From assembly GCA_026713245.1 (NCBI GenBank), contig JAPOOU010000207.1, forward strand, positions 1 to 38,684: a stretch of 38,684 nt of DNA. Reading direction: 5' to 3'. Source of the stretch: Chloroflexota bacterium. Its GTDB lineage: Bacteria > Chloroflexota > Anaerolineae > Aggregatilineales > Phototrophicaceae. The notes beneath the pieces were generated by a model. The model saw only the letters and a list, made by a program, of their open reading frames with translations. It had not been told where the DNA came from and searched no databases. This document shows, piece after piece, positions 32,830 through 38,684 of this stretch. Numbering within the stretch: the first letter of the stretch is position 1; every line of letters starts with the position of its first letter. The translations under genes and the position numbers were made by a program.

Positions 32830-32916
32830 GCCGCTCGGCGGCGGCGAAAAGGACTTCCGCGCTCGCGCACGATCGTAAGCATTCTCGTCGCATGAGCGGC
32901 GCGTTTTACGTAAACA
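32830..32916 (-). repeat. Dispersed GTGAGCGCGG repeat, full inverted copy D
   Basis: Read on the minus strand it begins TTTACGTAAAACGCGCCGCT, has CATGCGACGAG, CTTACGATCGTGCGCGAGCG and TTTTCGCCGCCGCCGAGCGG. It matches copy A (17195-17286) along nearly its full length. It lies in the 502-base gap between two divergent hydrolase genes, upstream of both. Confidence 0.7.
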
Positions 32917-32951
32917 AGCTAGAGAAGCCGAGAATAGTAAAGCGATTTGAC

Positions 32952-32981
32952 GAATTTATGCGATTTTCTATGAATTTATGC
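32952..32981 (+). promoter_or_regulatory. Tandem GAATTTATGC direct repeats upstream of a -35 box
   Basis: GAATTTATGC occurs at 32952-32961 and again at 32972-32981, exactly 20 bases (about two helical turns) apart. The second copy ends 8 bases before the TTGACA at 32990. This spacing and position suit a dimeric or tandem activator binding site; the protein is unknown. Confidence 0.4.
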
Positions 32982-32989
32982 CAAATTGC

Positions 32990-33018
32990 TTGACAATCTT
33001 GTGAAGTCGACATAATCT
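32990..33018 (+). promoter_or_regulatory. Sigma-70-type promoter upstream of the AbgB-like gene
   Basis: TTGACA at 32990-32995 is perfect. The -10 may be CATAAT at 33011-33016 (five of six, 15-base spacer) or TAATCT at 33013-33018 (17-base spacer). Transcription would begin near 33025, about 155 bases before the gene at 33179, and would first meet a terminator-like hairpin. Confidence 0.5.
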
Positions 33019-33065
33019 TATAGGCAACAAATAGATTTAATGTAAGCAGATTTATTGAATCCCCG

Positions 33066-33095
33066 ACGCCCCGCTCCCGCGGGGCGTTTCCATTT
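33066..33095 (+). terminator. Terminator-like hairpin in the leader of the AbgB-like gene
   Basis: ACGCCCCGC (33066-33074), loop TCCC, GCGGGGCGT (33079-33087), then TTCCATTTC. The 9-base-pair stem with a short loop and a T-rich tail is typical of an intrinsic terminator, though the T-tract is interrupted. No gene on the plus strand ends before it, so it would end a short RNA of about 70 bases from the promoter at 32990, or attenuate the downstream gene. Confidence 0.55.
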
Positions 33096-33178
33096 CTGCG
33101 CCCCTGATTGGACATTCTCAAGGCAAGGCGATTGCGCTAATCTCGTGGCATGTTGACTTTAGCGCAAGGAAAGTCTCT

Positions 33179-34597
33179 ATGGATGCAAAAGGGTTGATTC
33201 TCGATCGGGTTGACCAGCAAGGCGAAGAACTCTGTTACATCGCCAAAGAAATCTGGGACCATCCGCAAATCGCTTTGGAGGAGACGTTTGCGTCTCAACT
33301 GCTGGCGGAGAAACTGGCTGCGGATGGATTCGATATTAGCTGGGGGGCCGGCGGGATGCCGACAGCTTTTGTCGCCGAGTGGGGTGAAGGCGCGCCGCTG
33401 ATCGGTTTTTTGGGCGAGTACGACGCGCTGCCGGGCTTGTCTCAGGAGCTGTCCAGCGAAAAGTCGCCCTTACACCCCGGCGGGCCCGGGCATGGCTGCG
33501 GTCATAATCTATTTGGCACGGCTTGTATGGCTTCGGCAATGGCCTTGAAAACAGTGATGCAGCAGGGCGGGATCAAGGGCAGGATCCGGTTCTACGGTTG
33601 CCCGGCGGAAGAGACCTTGGTCGGCAAGACATTCATGGCGCGCGACGGCGTATTTGACGACCTGGACGCTGCCATAAGCTGGCATCCGGGGGATAGCAAC
33701 ATCACCTGGAACGGCTCCTCTTTGGCGATGAATTCTTTCAGGGTCAATTTTTACGGGGTGGCCGCGCATGCCGGGGGATCGCCCTGGTTAGGCCGCAGCG
33801 CGTTGGACGGCGTGATGCTGATGGACGCCGGCGTCAACTATATGCGCGAACACGTGCCGCCGGAATCGCGGATTCACAGCGTCGTCACCAGCGGCGGGCA
33901 AGCGCCGAACGTAGTGCCGGCCTTCGCGCAAGTATGGTATTTTGTGCGCGCTCCCCACCGCGAACAGGTCGAAGAAATGTATCGCTGGATGAGTGACATT
34001 GCGAAGGGAGCGGCGCTGATGAGCGGCACCCGGCATGAGATCGAGTTTCTCACCGGCTGCTACGAGATTTTGCCAAATGATGTCATGTCCGATTTGCTGT
34101 ACGAAAAGATGGCGGAGATTGACGACATGCGCTTTTCGGACCAGGAACGCGAATTCGCCAAAGCGTTGCAGGAGAGTTTTCCCGAAGGATCGGTGAAACG
34201 CGGCTTTGATTGGGCGCAAATTTCCAGCAGCGCACAGCTTGAATCAGCGGATATAGACGATCCCTTATGGGAGCGCGTGCTGCCACACTCGCCAACGCCA
34301 CCGCTGTTGGGCGGCTCGACCGAGGTGGCCGACGTTAGCTGGATCACGCCGACAGGTCAGATCACCACCACCTGCTGGCCCCTTGGCACGCCCGGGCATA
34401 GCTGGCAGACGGTGGCGTCCTCCGGATCCAGTATTGGCAACAAGGGCATGATCTTCGCGGCCAAGACGATGGCGCTGGCCGGCTTTGATCTTGTGACCAA
34501 GCCCGAGCTCTTGGCGGAAGCGAAAGCCGAATTCGAACGCGCGCGCGCTGGCAGAGCCTATGTCAGCCCCTTGCCGCCAGAAGCGACGCCGAAGTAG
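33179..34597 (+). CDS. M20D-family amidohydrolase, AbgB-like (aminobenzoyl-glutamate/aminoacyl-amide hydrolase)
   Basis: A 472-residue metal-dependent hydrolase that cleaves an amide bond of an N-acyl amino acid. It carries the AbgB-type motif GPGHGCGHNLFG (102-113), the catalytic pair in YGCPAEETLVGK (139-150, Glu144-Glu145), WHPGDSN (168-174) and the dimerisation-domain VAAHAGGSPWLGRSALD. FLGEYDALPGLSQE (77-90) is also typical of this branch. The ATG at 33179 has GGAAAG just upstream. Its stop TAG touches the ATG of the aminotransferase gene with no base between, so the two are one operon. In E. coli the related protein is one half of a heterodimer; here no AbgA-like partner is adjacent, so it probably acts alone. 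The precise substrate is unknown. Confidence 0.9.
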   Translation: MDAKGLILDRVDQQGEELCYIAKEIWDHPQIALEETFASQLLAEKLAADGFDISWGAGGMPTAFVAEWGEGAPLIGFLGEYDALPGLSQELSSEKSPLHPGGPGHGCGHNLFGTACMASAMALKTVMQQGGIKGRIRFYGCPAEETLVGKTFMARDGVFDDLDAAISWHPGDSNITWNGSSLAMNSFRVNFYGVAAHAGGSPWLGRSALDGVMLMDAGVNYMREHVPPESRIHSVVTSGGQAPNVVPAFAQVWYFVRAPHREQVEEMYRWMSDIAKGAALMSGTRHEIEFLTGCYEILPNDVMSDLLYEKMAEIDDMRFSDQEREFAKALQESFPEGSVKRGFDWAQISSSAQLESADIDDPLWERVLPHSPTPPLLGGSTEVADVSWITPTGQITTTCWPLGTPGHSWQTVASSGSSIGNKGMIFAAKTMALAGFDLVTKPELLAEAKAEFERARAGRAYVSPLPPEATPK

Positions 34598-35773
34598 ATG
34601 GGCGCCCAGTCGACTCCACAGGGCGTTGTCGCGGGGAGCATTCCGCTTTTCGCCGGTCATCCGGCGCATGAGTTGCTGCCAATATCCAGTGTTCGCCCAC
34701 TGGTGGATGCTATCTGGTCACAGCCGGATGTCCTACGATTGTTCAACTACGGCAATGAGCAAGGAAATCGGCAGCTAATTGACTTCCTGGCGGCGCGGTT
34801 GCAGCGCAGCGAGAACCTGCCCATCTGTCGCGAGAACTTGATGATCATCGGCGGTTCGACCTGGGGCGTCGACATGATCACGCATCATCTCGCAGCGCCG
34901 GGCGATACCATTATGGTAGACGCGCCCTCCTATCGAGACGCCTTGCACATTTTCCGCGATGCAAGGCTCGATGTTCAATCGATTGCAATCAACGCTGGCG
35001 GCGTCATTGTCGATGACATGGACCGGCGCCTGCGCGATCTGGCTTCTCGGCAGCGTTCCCCAAAGTTTTATTATGTCGTGCCCAACTTTCAAAACCCGAC
35101 TGGCATTACGCTCGGGACGGAAAGGCGGCAAGCGATTGTCGATTTGAGCAAAAAGTATGGTTTCGTAATTGTCGAAGATGATGTATATCGCGATATTCGC
35201 TTCGTTGACGACTTGCCGCCCAGTTTTTATGCTTTGTCGCGTGGGGAGAAGGTCTTGCGCCTGGGCACGTTTTCGAAAACGCTCGCGCCCGGGCTACGAA
35301 TCGGATGGTTGATCGGGCACGCGGACGCCGTCAAGCGCTTCGTTAGCAGTGGCATGCTGCGCATGGGCGGGGGCGCCAACCCCTTTACTGCTGCGATCGT
35401 TGCGGATTTCTGCAGCAGCGGCCGTTGGGAAAAGCATGTCGCCTGGTTGCGCAATCAGTACAGGTTGCGGCGAGATTGCGCATTGGCTGCGCTGGACGCC
35501 GCCATGCCGCGTTCAGCCCATTGGACCAGACCCGAAGGCGGGTATTTCATCTGGCTGCGATTGCCAGAAAACCTGACTGTCGACGAACTTGAAGCTCAAG
35601 CGAAGGCGCATAATGTTTATTTTGCCTCGGGCAAAGGCTTTTTCGTCCATCCCGAAGACGGCGCTCATCACGTTCGGCTTTCGTTTAGTTACGTGCCTTT
35701 GGAAGATCTTGAGTCCGGGATCGCGACCCTGGGGCAACTTATCAAAGGCGCTCGGCGGTCGCGCAGACACTGA
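34598..35773 (+). CDS. PLP-dependent class I/II aminotransferase (MocR/2-aminoadipate-aminotransferase-like)
   Basis: A 391-residue fold-type I aminotransferase, which swaps an amino group between an amino acid and a 2-oxoacid in the cytoplasm. Motifs in order: GGSTWGVDMI (85-94), PNFQNPTG (162-169), EDDVYRDIRF (193-202) and GTFSKTLAPGLRIGW (223-237), with Lys227 as the PLP-binding residue; the substrate-carboxylate arginine region HHVRLSFSY lies near the end. It has no DNA-binding domain, unlike true MocR proteins, and is of standard length for LysN/2-aminoadipate-type enzymes. It is joined directly to the AbgB-like hydrolase, so it probably deaminates the amino acid that enzyme releases. 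Its last codons form part of a hairpin (35753-35779). Confidence 0.92.
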   Translation: MGAQSTPQGVVAGSIPLFAGHPAHELLPISSVRPLVDAIWSQPDVLRLFNYGNEQGNRQLIDFLAARLQRSENLPICRENLMIIGGSTWGVDMITHHLAAPGDTIMVDAPSYRDALHIFRDARLDVQSIAINAGGVIVDDMDRRLRDLASRQRSPKFYYVVPNFQNPTGITLGTERRQAIVDLSKKYGFVIVEDDVYRDIRFVDDLPPSFYALSRGEKVLRLGTFSKTLAPGLRIGWLIGHADAVKRFVSSGMLRMGGGANPFTAAIVADFCSSGRWEKHVAWLRNQYRLRRDCALAALDAAMPRSAHWTRPEGGYFIWLRLPENLTVDELEAQAKAHNVYFASGKGFFVHPEDGAHHVRLSFSYVPLEDLESGIATLGQLIKGARRSRRH

Positions 35774-35810
35774 CCGCCGGTCGCCCCTACAAGGCTCATT
35801 TTTTTGCGCG

Positions 35811-35855
35811 ACTTACTTGCACTTACTTCTGTGCTCTCAGTAAGCGCAAGTAAGT
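35811..35855 (+). repeat. Long ACTTACTTGC stem-loop
   Basis: Arms ACTTACTTGCACTTACT (35811-35827) and AGTAAGCGCAAGTAAGT (35839-35855), 17 bases with one mismatch, loop TCTGTGCTCTC. A single arm-like ACTTACTTGCG occurs near 18786, next to another GTAGGGGCG element. It could be a miniature mobile element or a bidirectional RNA structure; the run of T at 35800-35806 lies before it and not after it. Confidence 0.6.
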
Positions 35856-35882
35856 AATGAGAATCTTAAAAAGCGACGAGTT

Positions 35883-35953
35883 GTAGAGGCGTTTCGCTGA
35901 AACGCCCGAAAACAGTGTGTGATGGAACGGGCGGCACAGCGTGCCGCCCCTAC
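35883..35953 (+). repeat. Two-hairpin GTAGGGGCG element, copy 2
   Basis: A 71-base unit that starts GTAGAGGCG and ends GCCGCCCCTAC. Its hairpins are GGCGTTTC-GCT-GAAACGCC (35888-35906) and GGGCGGCAC-AGC-GTGCCGCCC (35929-35949). The plan and length match 18687-18759, while the arm sequences differ, which implies that structure rather than sequence is conserved. A partial inverted copy (CCGGTCGCCCCTAC) ends at 35790, and the 24-base dispersed motif follows inverted at 35969-35992. Confidence 0.7.
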
Positions 35954-36034
35954 AGCACAAGCATTTTCGTTGCACGACATACCTGGATTTACTGGGGTTT
36001 ATCAATTTAGAGTTGGAAGGACGGTGATTCCGCG

Positions 36035-36766
36035 GTGGCAGGCATTTCGACTCAGCATCTTGTGCGAAGAGAGTTGGCGGAGCAGGGTTACAGCCTCATC
36101 CGCGCCCGGGAGATCGAAATTGACGACGATTTGCGCGAGTCGTGGTTGAGCCTCTCGATTGATTTTTCCGATCTGCCCGGCGACGAATACTTGCCCGGTG
36201 ACGGCAAGTATCGCTTTCGTCGTTATGGGCGCTTCCGCTTCGTGCCCGCCAGCGGCGAATTGACGCCCTTGCCGCATGTGGACTATTTCCAGAGCGCCGA
36301 CATCAATCGCGTGACCGGGGGCTATATTCGCAAGTTCGCGCCCTTGCTGGACAGCACGTTTGGCAATCCCTTCCTGCGCGCGCTCATTCGCTTCGATTTC
36401 GATCAGTTTCCCCTCAGTCTCGAAGAGAGACAATCCGTTTGGGAAGTGCAGGCGCATCTAATCCGCGTAACCGCCAGCGCGGTGGAGCAGGGTCATCCGA
36501 CGCCGGAAGGCATTCACCGTGACGGCGCCGAATATGTTTCGGTCCATTTGGCGGAATTGTTGAATGCCGGGGGCGGCGATGTTTCGATCTATGATGACGA
36601 CAAGCGACTGCTGGCCAGCTTTCGCCTGGAAGACATCATGGATTGCTACCTCTTTCGCGACGCGAGCTTGTGGCATCAAGCGAGTCCCATATCGCCATTC
36701 GATGAAGCGCATCGCGCCACCCGCAGCATTTTGACATTTGACTATCACTTCAGGTCTGATCGCTAG
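36035..36766 (+). CDS. 2-oxoglutarate/Fe(II) dioxygenase, PF10014 (L-isoleucine hydroxylase-like) family
   Basis: A 243-residue non-haem iron oxygenase. The iron-binding triad is visible: His161 and Asp163 in TPEGIHRDGAEYV (156-168) and His214 in SLWHQASPI; Arg230 in ATRSILTFDYH is the likely 2-oxoglutarate contact. The order PEGIHxDG...WH...R matches the 2OG-Fe dioxygenase family that includes the bacterial L-isoleucine 4-hydroxylase. The family hydroxylates free aliphatic amino acids. The start is the GTG at 36035, the only usable start codon after an upstream in-frame stop; the GGAAGG site lies rather far (14 bases) upstream. It follows the aminotransferase on the same strand after 261 bases filled with repeats, so co-regulation is possible but not shown. 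Confidence 0.88.
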   Translation: MAGISTQHLVRRELAEQGYSLIRAREIEIDDDLRESWLSLSIDFSDLPGDEYLPGDGKYRFRRYGRFRFVPASGELTPLPHVDYFQSADINRVTGGYIRKFAPLLDSTFGNPFLRALIRFDFDQFPLSLEERQSVWEVQAHLIRVTASAVEQGHPTPEGIHRDGAEYVSVHLAELLNAGGGDVSIYDDDKRLLASFRLEDIMDCYLFRDASLWHQASPISPFDEAHRATRSILTFDYHFRSDR

Positions 36767-36794
36767 AAGCGCGGACGGGACGGGGCGACAATAC

Positions 36795-36818
36795 AAAAAA
36801 GCCTGCCCTTGGGCAGAC
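36795..36818 (-). terminator. Intrinsic terminator of the tRNA-Gln gene
   Basis: On the minus strand GTCTGCCC-AA-GGGCAGGC (8 base pairs with one G-U) is followed by TTTTTT. It begins 12 bases after the 3' end of the tRNA. Read on the plus strand the same hairpin lies 34 bases after the dioxygenase stop but has only a weak T-tail. Confidence 0.85.
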
Positions 36819-36830
36819 TTCAGTTTGCTC

Positions 36831-36902
36831 AGCGAGGAAAGGACTCGAACCTTTAACCTTGTGCTCCAAAGGCACCTGCTCTGCCAATTGAGCTACCTCG
36901 CT
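36831..36902 (-). tRNA. tRNA-Gln (anticodon UUG)
   Basis: A 72-base cloverleaf on the minus strand. The acceptor arms AGCGAGG and CCTCGCT pair over 7 bases; the D-arm has GCTC...GAGC, the anticodon loop reads CTTTGGA with TTG at positions 34-36, and the T-arm has the canonical GGTTCGAGTC core. The first anticodon-stem pair (G-A) does not match. CCA is not encoded. The anticodon UUG reads CAA, hence glutamine. Confidence 0.9.
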
Positions 36903-36994
36903 AGATAGGGCGCCTATTGTAGCAAAACGCGCGCGAACCTCAAGTGCGAAACCGACGCCAGAAAGCCCCAGAGCCTGACGTTCACGAAACTAAT

Positions 36995-37024
36995 TTGACG
37001 GGTCGCCGCTTGCTGCGGTATATT
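36995..37024 (+). promoter_or_regulatory. Promoter of the first cysteine-repeat protein
   Basis: TTGACG at 36995-37000, an 18-base spacer and TATATT at 37019-37024. The spacer and -10 (GGTCGCCGCTTGCTGCGGTA plus TATTCC) recur with three changes at 38197-38222, before the second gene, so they are part of the duplicated unit. The leader to the ATG at 37132 would be about 100 bases. Confidence 0.6.
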
Positions 37025-37131
37025 CCGCTCCGTTGGCTGCGGTCCATTATCGACAATATCCAAGATCCGGCATCCCGGCGTGATTGGATCATTTCCAAGC
37101 GCATCGGAGATTATCAGAAAGAAATTCGCTA

Positions 37132-38196
37132 ATGAAGATCAGGTTAGTCGCTGTAGTAGCAGCCGCGCTTACCCTGTGCGGCCTTGCATCGGCGCAAATT
37201 GACAACTGCTGTTTTGTTGACAGGCAATGCAGCAGCAACCAGGAATGGACGAACGGCTACTGGGCATTCCAGAATGGGCAATGCGTCGCCCCCGCGTCGT
37301 CCGGGCCGCCCGCCAACTCGTCCGCGCCGGTGGATAACTGCTGCGGCATCGACCGACAATGCAGTACCGACGCGGAGTGGCTAAGCGGCTGGCAGGCCTA
37401 TCAGAACAATCAATGCGCCGCCCCCGCGCCGCCTCAGCCAGCGCCGCCCACCCAGCCCGTGGCCAGCACGCCGGCAACCGTAGACAACTGCTGCTTCGTT
37501 GACCGACAATGCAGTACCGACTTGGAGTGGATGGCCGGCTGGCACGCCTATCAGAACAATCAATGCGCCGCGCCCGCGCCGCCCCAGCCGCAGTCATCCC
37601 CAGCGCCCGTGGGCAATATCCCCGCGAATGTAGACAACTGCTGCCGTGTGAATCGTCAATGCGCGACCGAACGAGATTGGACGAATGGCTGGGCAGCCTA
37701 CAAGTTTTTACAGTGCCGTACGGATATTCCAATTCCAATTGATGGATCGCCAACCTTCATCAACTGGATGTCAGGATACTTGAATCAGCTGAGGGACGGT
37801 GCGCCGCAATGGTATCACTATGTCATCACTGGACTGAGGAAGATAAGAGAGGTGGTGGGGACAATGCCAGGATCGGGCAAAAGCTATATCAACGTGTTTC
37901 TAGATACGGGGACAGCCAATTATCACAGCAATTTGATGTGGGAAATGATCAACACCCCCCAAGAGGCACAGATCCCGTTTTTCTTACTCTCGTCGCTCGT
38001 TCACGAAGCCTGCCATGTACACCGCTACAATGCCGGATTGCATACAAACATCGTGTGGAAAAACGAACTGCCCTGTTATCAAAAGGAACTTGAGCTTGCG
38101 CAGTTTTATGACCCTACCTGGGTACCGCATCTTCAAAATGTTATCGTACAAATCAAGACTCCAGGTTCAGGGTGGCGGAAGGTCGCTGAAGAATAA
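37132..38196 (+). CDS. Exported cysteine-pair repeat protein with C-terminal HExxH (zincin-like) domain
   Basis: A 354-residue protein starting at ATG 37132 with signal peptide MKIRLVAVVAAALTLCGLAS and likely cleavage before QIDNCC. Four repeats of about 28 residues follow at 23-51, 68-95, 117-145 and 168-195. Each has the pattern DNCCxVDRQCSTDxEWxxGW and then AYQNNQC, with four cysteines, so probably two disulfides per unit. They are joined by Pro/Ala/Ser-rich linkers. The last 160 residues form a separate domain with SSLVHEACHVHRYNAG; HEACH (291-295) fits the zinc-binding HExxH, and a downstream Glu in KNELPCYQKELEL could be the third ligand. It should act outside the cell, perhaps as a protease anchored by the repeats. 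I cannot assign a known family. A 62-residue frame upstream that ends at the ATG is not considered a gene. Confidence 0.8.
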   Translation: MKIRLVAVVAAALTLCGLASAQIDNCCFVDRQCSSNQEWTNGYWAFQNGQCVAPASSGPPANSSAPVDNCCGIDRQCSTDAEWLSGWQAYQNNQCAAPAPPQPAPPTQPVASTPATVDNCCFVDRQCSTDLEWMAGWHAYQNNQCAAPAPPQPQSSPAPVGNIPANVDNCCRVNRQCATERDWTNGWAAYKFLQCRTDIPIPIDGSPTFINWMSGYLNQLRDGAPQWYHYVITGLRKIREVVGTMPGSGKSYINVFLDTGTANYHSNLMWEMINTPQEAQIPFFLLSSLVHEACHVHRYNAGLHTNIVWKNELPCYQKELELAQFYDPTWVPHLQNVIVQIKTPGSGWRKVAEE

Positions 38197-38222
38197 GGTC
38201 GCCGCTTTCTGTGGTATATTCC
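38197..38222 (+). promoter_or_regulatory. Duplicated promoter-like block before the second cysteine-repeat gene
   Basis: GGTCGCCGCTTTCTGTGGTA followed by TATTCC is nearly the same as 37001-37026 before the first gene. TATATT (38215-38220) is the -10; the matching -35 is GAATAA instead of TTGACG, so this copy may be weaker. It begins at the first base after the stop of the upstream gene. Confidence 0.5.
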
Positions 38223-38253
38223 AATCCATATGCCTCACGGCGGGAGATAATCT

Positions 38254-38684
38254 ATGCGAAGCAAGTTTATCGCAGTTCTGATCGCGTTCTGTACGCTCAT
38301 CGCCCTGGCATCGGCGCAAATTGACAACTGCTGTTATGTCGACCGGCAATGCAGCAGCGACCAGGAATGGACGAACGGCTATTGGGCATTCCAGAATGGG
38401 CAATGCGCCGCCCCCGCGCCGTCCGGGCCGCCCGCCAACTCGTCCGCGCCGGTGGATAACTGCTGCGGCATCGACCGACAATGCAGTACCGACGCGGAGT
38501 GGCTAAGCGGCTGGCAGGCCTATCAGAACAAGCAATGCGCCGCGTCCGCGCAGCCTCAGCAAGCGGCGCCCACCCAGCCCGTGGCCAGCACGCCGGCAAC
38601 CGTAGACAACTGCTGCTTCGTTGACCGACAATGCAGTACCGACGCGGAGTGGCTAAGCGGCTGGCAGGCTTATCAGAACAATCA
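38254..38684 (+). CDS. Second exported cysteine-pair repeat protein (5' part, runs off the window)
   Basis: An open frame from the ATG at 38254, with GGGAGA 7 bases upstream, that continues past the window edge (143 codons seen). It starts MRSKFIAVLIAFCTLIALAS and then AQIDNCCYVDRQCSSDQEW, a signal peptide followed by the same repeats as its neighbour. Three units are visible (DNCCYVDRQC, DNCCGIDRQC, DNCCFVDRQC). It is collinear with the first gene at a constant offset of 1122 bases from the ATG onward, and a 111-base block (37299-37409 and 38421-38531) is identical by eye, so the two are a recent tandem duplication or are kept alike by gene conversion. Whether it too ends in an HExxH domain cannot be seen. 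Confidence 0.85.
   Translation, partial: MRSKFIAVLIAFCTLIALASAQIDNCCYVDRQCSSDQEWTNGYWAFQNGQCAAPAPSGPPANSSAPVDNCCGIDRQCSTDAEWLSGWQAYQNKQCAASAQPQQAAPTQPVASTPATVDNCCFVDRQCSTDAEWLSGWQAYQNN

Noticed and set aside
36944..37132. 62-codon open frame with a GTG start, whose TAA overlaps the ATG of the first cysteine-repeat gene
   Set aside because: It spans the -35 and -10 boxes of that gene, parts of which recur before the second gene where no such frame exists. It has no ribosome site and no recognisable features.
1..38684. CRISPR array or cas genes
   Set aside because: No regularly spaced repeat series and no Cas-like protein were seen; the cysteine-repeat DNA at the right end is coding repetition.

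Overview
The window reads as one contiguous piece of a moderately GC-rich bacterial chromosome. The best guess is a member of the Chloroflexota (Anaerolineae-like), possibly marine or host-associated. This rests on inference: a BTAD/SARP-type regulator, sugar ABC genes beside several GH29 enzymes, a divergent chaperonin paralogue, secreted proteins with cysteine-pair repeats, and many small hairpin repeats between genes. No rRNA or other firm marker is present.

Region 1 (1-18.4 kb) is a locus for fucosylated glycans. A minus-strand cluster (9122 down to 132) encodes, in order, a GroEL-like chaperonin, an Asp-box beta-propeller, a GH29 alpha-L-fucosidase, two tandem MFS transporters, a second GH29 and an APH-type kinase; most junctions overlap or are only a few bases apart. 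Facing it, a plus-strand operon (9662-15790) encodes a Tat-exported sugar-binding protein, two ABC permeases, an exported FG-GAP/ASPIC protein and a LacI-type regulator. Its promoter at 9487-9515 carries an imperfect palindrome over the -10, a good candidate for the LacI site. A third GH29 and an Ldh2-type dehydrogenase follow on the minus strand. None of the three fucosidases has a signal peptide, so oligosaccharides are probably imported before cleavage. The ABC ATPase and the classical fucose catabolic genes are not here. The left edge holds the tail of what looks like a transposase.

Region 2 (18.4-26.8 kb) holds a ferredoxin-NADP reductase, an M24 peptidase, SelA and a small membrane protein, all on the minus strand. 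A BTAD regulator, about 1.07 kb without a gene, and a cyclophilin follow. SelA is the only visible selenocysteine gene.

Region 3 (26.8-28.8 kb) is one AT-richer gene for a STAND-type NTPase with a probable HEPN-like C-terminus, the best candidate for a defence gene.

Region 4 (29.0-36.8 kb) is an amino-acid/amide group: a two-domain ALDH16-type dehydrogenase, an M20 carbamoylase-like hydrolase, an AbgB-like M20D hydrolase abutting a PLP aminotransferase, and a PF10014-type 2-oxoglutarate dioxygenase. A promoter, tandem direct repeats and a terminator-like hairpin lie before the AbgB-like gene.

Region 5 (36.8 kb to the end) has tRNA-Gln(UUG) with its terminator and two tandem paralogous exported proteins built from cysteine-pair repeats. 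The first ends in a domain with an HExxH motif; the second runs off the window. Several families of small dispersed repeats lie between genes throughout.
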